DNA from: Clostridium sp. 28_12 | Lineage (GTDB): Bacteria; Bacillota; Clostridia; TANB77; CAG-508 | NCBI GenBank assembly: GCA_001916055.1 | Contig: MNRR01000022.1 | Span: forward strand, 50,451-68,658 | Direction: 5' to 3' | Length of the DNA stretch: 18,208 nt | Part shown: piece by piece, positions 14,437 through 18,208 of the stretch | Position numbering within the stretch: position 1 is the stretch's first letter | How the letters are laid out: every line of letters starts with the position of its first letter | Program-made: the position numbers and the translations under genes | The notes under the pieces: model-generated | Seen by the model: the letters and a program-made list of their open reading frames with translations, nothing else | Told to the model about the DNA's origin: nothing | Database searches by the model: none

Positions 14437-16170
14437 ATGAATATGGTAAAAAAAGTGACTAATTCATTAAAACAAGATGGAATAAGTGGATTTACTGCAA
14501 AAGTAAAAAAACACTTTTTTAATGAAGAAAAAAAGGAATATTATAAATGGATAAAGCAAAATACACCTTCAAAGCAAGAATTAAAAAAGCAAAGAAATTA
14601 TAAATTTAAATATGAGCCTAAAATAAGTATAGTTGTACCATTATATAATACTCCTAAAAAATATCTTCTAGAATTAATAAAATATGTACAAAAACAAACA
14701 TATTCAAATTGGGAGTTATGTTTGGCTGATGGGAGTACTGAACCATTAAGCTTTGTAGAGCCAATAGCTAAGAAAGATAGTAGAATAAAATATAAAGTGC
14801 TAAAAGAAAATAAGGGGATTTCAGGAAATACAGATGAGGCACTAAAAATGGTTACAGGAGATTATGTTGCTTTATTGGATCATGATGATTTAATACCATT
14901 TAATTCATTATATGAAATAGTAAAAGCAATAAATGAAAGTCCAGATGCAGAATATCTTTTTACAGATGAAGATAAATTTGTAGATATAAACAAAAAAACT
15001 AGATATGAACCTAATTTTAAACCAGATTATTCTTTTGATACGTTTACAAGTTATAATTACATTTGTCACTTTAGTATATTCAAAAAAGAATTAATGGATA
15101 AGCTAGGAGGATTTAATGAGAGATTTGATGGAAGTCAAGATTATGATTTGATTTTAAGAGCAGTAGAAAATGCAAAGAAAGTAGTTCATATACCTAAAAT
15201 TTTATATCATTGGAGAGCATGTCCAACTTCCACAGCAGGAAGTGCAGAGGCAAAACCATATTGTTTTGAAGCTGGAAAAAATGCAGTACAAGAACATTTA
15301 AAAAGAAAAGGTTTGATTCAAGGAAAAATGGAATTTGGAGTTGCTATTGTAAGAAATAGAGCAGTATATGAAAGAAAAGAAGATTCTAAAGTAGATATGT
15401 TGTTATATTTACAAGATGAAAGAATTGATTTAAATAAATTAAGACAAGATATAGAACAAATAACATACGAAAATTTTGAGATTAATTTAATAGTAACTAA
15501 AAAAATTACAGAAAAACAGGGATATAATGAATTATCAAATATGCCAAAAGTAAAATCTAGTACAGAAATAGAAACAAAAGATATTATAAAAACATTAAAT
15601 CAATTAATAGAAAAAACAGATAGTGAACAAATAATGTTTGTAAAAGATATACAAGACATAAAAACAAAAGACTTTATAGAACAATTATTAGGATTTGTGC
15701 AAAGAGGTGATGTTGGAGTTATCTCACCAAGAATTATATATAAATATACAAGTTCACAATATAATGGAACAGTATATGGTAGGGATAAAGACAAAATAGG
15801 ATATTTAGACTATACAGACGTTGCTGGAAGTTTTGGATATATTACTAGAGGTGCAGTAGTACAAAATTATTCAATAATAAAGTCAGAATGCATAATGGTA
15901 AATAAAAGTGATTTAGAAAAAGTTGGGCATTTGGACGAGAAAATGGACTATAGTGATGCTATATCAGATTTAGCTTTTTCATTATATAAAAATTATAATA
16001 AACTAAATGTAATAAACCCACATATCGAGTTAGAAGCTTTAGAGATTACAAATAAGACTGGAAAAAATGAATTTTTTGAAAAATGGGAGAAAGAATTAAA
16101 TATTCCAGATCCAAATTATAATGTAAATTTGAAATTTGAAAAAAATAAACTATTTACCGTAAATGTTTAA
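14437..16170 (+). CDS. GT2 glycosyltransferase with a second, degenerate GT-like domain
   Basis: About 577 aa from ATG 14437; an ATG at 14425 directly abuts the AAAAGGA site, and the choice is not certain. Numbering here is from 14425. The N-terminal 60 residues are a basic lead-in. Domain 1 (65-300) is an intact GT-A family 2 enzyme: ISIVVPLYNTPKKYL, the DHDD metal motif (152-155), FTDEDK (179-184), then GGFNERFDGSQDYDLILRAV and YHWRACPTSTAG. Domain 2 (about 321-565) follows the outline of a second GT2 domain. VDMLLYLQ replaces the usual VSIIIP start, MFVKD replaces the DxD strand, and SDAISDLAFSL replaces the DVDLCLRL helix. The closing FEKWEKELNIPDPNYNVNL matches the normal end. It lacks the catalytic acids. 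Domain 1 should add a sugar in the cytoplasm; domain 2 may be structural or acceptor binding. Confidence 0.9.
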   Translation: MNMVKKVTNSLKQDGISGFTAKVKKHFFNEEKKEYYKWIKQNTPSKQELKKQRNYKFKYEPKISIVVPLYNTPKKYLLELIKYVQKQTYSNWELCLADGSTEPLSFVEPIAKKDSRIKYKVLKENKGISGNTDEALKMVTGDYVALLDHDDLIPFNSLYEIVKAINESPDAEYLFTDEDKFVDINKKTRYEPNFKPDYSFDTFTSYNYICHFSIFKKELMDKLGGFNERFDGSQDYDLILRAVENAKKVVHIPKILYHWRACPTSTAGSAEAKPYCFEAGKNAVQEHLKRKGLIQGKMEFGVAIVRNRAVYERKEDSKVDMLLYLQDERIDLNKLRQDIEQITYENFEINLIVTKKITEKQGYNELSNMPKVKSSTEIETKDIIKTLNQLIEKTDSEQIMFVKDIQDIKTKDFIEQLLGFVQRGDVGVISPRIIYKYTSSQYNGTVYGRDKDKIGYLDYTDVAGSFGYITRGAVVQNYSIIKSECIMVNKSDLEKVGHLDEKMDYSDAISDLAFSLYKNYNKLNVINPHIELEALEITNKTGKNEFFEKWEKELNIPDPNYNVNLKFEKNKLFTVNV

Positions 16171-16195
16171 TTAAAAAGAAAGGATGTAGCAAGTA

Positions 16196-18208
16196 ATGAA
16201 AGTAGACATATTGATGGCGACTTATAATGGAGAGAAGTATTTAAGACCACAAATTGATAGTATTTTAAATCAAACATTTAAAGACTTTAATTTAATTATT
16301 TGTGATGATTGCTCAAAAGATAATACGTGGAAAATATTAGAAGAATATGCTCAGAAGGATAGCAGGATAAAAATAATTAAAAATGAAAAAAACTTAGGAT
16401 ATAACAAAAATTTTGAAAAATTATTAAGTTTTGTTACAGCAGATTATTTTATGCTATCTGATCAAGATGATTTTTGGCTACCTAATAAAGTTGAAGAATC
16501 ATATAAAAAGATAACAACAGAAAATTTGAACTTAGTTTGTTCAGACTTAGAAGTTGTAGATAAAAATTTAAATACAATACATCCATCCATGTGGGAATAT
16601 TGGCCTGATTATAATATAAAAGAAAAAATAAAGAAAAGTAGAGATTATAGAAGCTGTTTAATGACCAATTGTATAACAGGATGTACAACAATTGTTAATA
16701 GTAAACTAATAGAAAAACTGTTACCATTACCAGGATATCCAATAGTACATGATTGGTGGATTGGTTTAGTTGCAGGATCATATGGAGAAATTGGTTATAT
16801 AGAAGCACCATTAATAAAATATAGACAACATGGCAATAATCAAATTGGATATGTAACAACTAAAACAATTTTTAAATTTACAAGAGGATTAAGAAGACAT
16901 TTAATAACAAATCATATTCAAATATTAGAAGTATTAAAGAAGAGAATGAATGTTTTAAATCCAGAATTAGAGCCTATTGTAGATGATGGAATAAAATATT
17001 TAAAATCAATATTGAATGTAAAATTTATTGTGTTAAAAAGTAAGAAGCCATTTAAGAACTTGTATAAATATGAGGATGACAAATATATAAAACAATTTTC
17101 GTTAATGTACAATTATCCATTATTTGCACATATATATAGAACATTCTATGTTATAAATGTAAAGCTATTTAAGGAGAAAATAGGAATGAAGCAATTAGTC
17201 AAAAAGATATTACAAACATACTTTCCAAAAGTATATGCACCAATACATAATTATAGAAACCAAAAACAAATGGAAGCAAACGGGGGGCTACAATATAATT
17301 ATGATGTTAATATAGAAGATTATAAAAAATTAGTAGACCAAATGTATGATAATTTTGAAAAGCCTGAGAAAAAATCAACATTTGTTCCATACAACGAAAA
17401 AACTTATAAAAAAACAGAAAATGATGTAAAAATAATTGCACATTATTTGCCACAATATCATTCTTTTAAAGAGAATGATGAATGGTGGGGAAAAGGATTT
17501 ACAGAATGGAATAATGTAACAAAAGCATTTCCACATTTTGTAGGGCAAATGCAACCCAAATTACCTCATGATATAGGTTTTTATGATTTATCACAAAAAG
17601 AGAATATAAAAAAGCAAATAGAACTTGCAAAACAATATGGGATATATGGATGGTCAATATATTATTATTGGTTTGATAGACACAGATTGATGGAAAAACC
17701 ACTAGACATCATTTTAGAAAATAAAGACTTAGATATTAATTTTTGTATAAATTGGGCTAATGAAAATTGGTCTAAGAGATGGGATGGTGGAGACAAAGAA
17801 ATATTAATGGCCCAAAATTATGATGAAGAAAAACTAATATATTGTATAAAAGATATGGAAAAATATATTAGAGATGAAAGATATATAAAAATTGATGGAA
17901 AGCCATTAATCATAATATATAAGCCAACATTAATACCAAATGTTCAAATAATGATTGAAAATTGGAGAAATTATCTAAGAGAAGTTGGTATTGGTGAAGC
18001 ATATATAATGGGAGTAAAAACATTTGATATAACAGATGAATATAAAAATATATTTGATGGATTTGTTGAATTTCCACCTTTTGGAATGGAAATAAAAGTT
18101 ATGAATAATCAATTAAAATTCTTTAATAAAAACTTTAAAGGAGTTGTATATGATTATAAAAGAATGGTAGACGAAAAGACTTATTTAAGACCATTTGACC
18201 ATAAATTA
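16196..18208 (+). CDS. GT2 glycosyltransferase fused to WbsX/GH99-like domain (3' end cut by window)
   Basis: Open for 671 codons to the right edge. Residues 1-330 are a GT2 enzyme with VDILMATYNGEKYLRPQI, CDDCSKDNT, LSDQDDFWLP (DQDD at 89-92), HDWWIGLVAGSYGEIGYIE and KYRQHGNNQIG. It is very like the enzyme at 9324. After a linker (331-412) comes a WbsX family (GH99-like) domain: HYLPQYHSFKENDEWWGKGF, TEWNNVTKAFPHFVGQMQPK, GFYDL, IYGWSIYYYWF, then INWANENWSKRWDGGD. WbsX proteins are common in O-antigen and capsule loci and are thought to act on the glycan; their exact reaction is not settled. The GT half would add a sugar in the cytoplasm. The junction keeps a ribosome binding site and ATG, so the fusion may be recent or only apparent. 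The start ATG has AAAGGA 11 nt upstream. Confidence 0.92.
   Translation, partial: MKVDILMATYNGEKYLRPQIDSILNQTFKDFNLIICDDCSKDNTWKILEEYAQKDSRIKIIKNEKNLGYNKNFEKLLSFVTADYFMLSDQDDFWLPNKVEESYKKITTENLNLVCSDLEVVDKNLNTIHPSMWEYWPDYNIKEKIKKSRDYRSCLMTNCITGCTTIVNSKLIEKLLPLPGYPIVHDWWIGLVAGSYGEIGYIEAPLIKYRQHGNNQIGYVTTKTIFKFTRGLRRHLITNHIQILEVLKKRMNVLNPELEPIVDDGIKYLKSILNVKFIVLKSKKPFKNLYKYEDDKYIKQFSLMYNYPLFAHIYRTFYVINVKLFKEKIGMKQLVKKILQTYFPKVYAPIHNYRNQKQMEANGGLQYNYDVNIEDYKKLVDQMYDNFEKPEKKSTFVPYNEKTYKKTENDVKIIAHYLPQYHSFKENDEWWGKGFTEWNNVTKAFPHFVGQMQPKLPHDIGFYDLSQKENIKKQIELAKQYGIYGWSIYYYWFDRHRLMEKPLDIILENKDLDINFCINWANENWSKRWDGGDKEILMAQNYDEEKLIYCIKDMEKYIRDERYIKIDGKPLIIIYKPTLIPNVQIMIENWRNYLREVGIGEAYIMGVKTFDITDEYKNIFDGFVEFPPFGMEIKVMNNQLKFFNKNFKGVVYDYKRMVDEKTYLRPFDHKL
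17171..17188 (+). promoter_or_regulatory. Internal ribosome binding site and ATG at the GT2/WbsX junction
   Basis: AAGGAG (17171-17176) lies 9 nt before ATG (17186-17188), in frame with both halves. The A4 tract at 17177-17180 is followed by TAGGA. With three A instead of four, the GT2 frame would end at TAG, and the ATG would begin a separate WbsX gene 2 nt later. Confidence 0.55.

Noticed and set aside
1..18208. Mobile elements, CRISPR arrays, att sites next to the tRNA, toxin-antitoxin pairs
   Set aside because: No transposase or integrase motif, no regular spaced repeats, and no copy of the tRNA 3' end elsewhere were seen on reading the window.

Overview
The window comes from a low-GC, Gram-positive-type chromosome, most likely an uncultured or gut member of the Clostridia. 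Evidence: very AT-rich coding with strong A-ending codon bias, strong AGGAGG-type ribosome binding sites, the Firmicutes gene order era-yqzL-recO, a B. subtilis-like elongator tRNA-Met with encoded CCA, and normal use of TGA as a stop, which argues against Mollicutes. No species call is possible from sequence alone.

Region 1 (1-3300) is housekeeping plus small accessory genes. It holds the 3' end of a diadenylate cyclase gene (cdaA), a terminator over its stop codon, truA, and a small Cys-rich membrane protein whose start codon lies in a long perfect inverted repeat. A self-contained tandem-XRE regulator cassette follows, with its own consensus promoter, its own terminator and locally higher GC. 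Next come a single-pass membrane protein of unknown function and, on the minus strand, an elongator tRNA-Met with a consensus promoter. The tRNA shares a bidirectional terminator with the gene it faces.

Region 2 (3239-8402) is one operon read rightward from a promoter at 3239-3267: a large unknown coiled-coil protein (TTG start), era, yqzL (55 codons, overlapping recO), recO, and a GT2 glycosyltransferase that begins 3 nt after recO.

Region 3 (8419-18208, continuing past the edge) is a surface-polysaccharide locus with its own promoter. It holds an ABC-2 exporter permease (Wzm-like), a GT2, a membrane-anchored metallo-beta-lactamase-fold hydrolase, the cognate ABC ATPase with a Wzt-type C-terminal domain, a methyltransferase with a C-terminal coiled coil, a two-domain GT2 protein whose second domain looks catalytically dead, and a GT2-WbsX (GH99-like) fusion cut by the window end. 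Together these fit synthesis of a glycan on a lipid carrier in the cytoplasm, recognition of the finished chain by the Wzt C-terminal domain, and export by Wzm/Wzt. Polymer identity and sugar specificities cannot be read from the sequence.

The observations most worth a second look are the GT2-WbsX junction (a single A in an A4 tract separates fused from separate genes, and a ribosome binding site remains inside the fusion), the 17-bp inverted repeat over the start codon at 1062, the MBL hydrolase and GT placed between wzm and wzt, and the pseudo-glycosyltransferase domain. I found no mobile element, CRISPR array or clearly new defence system.
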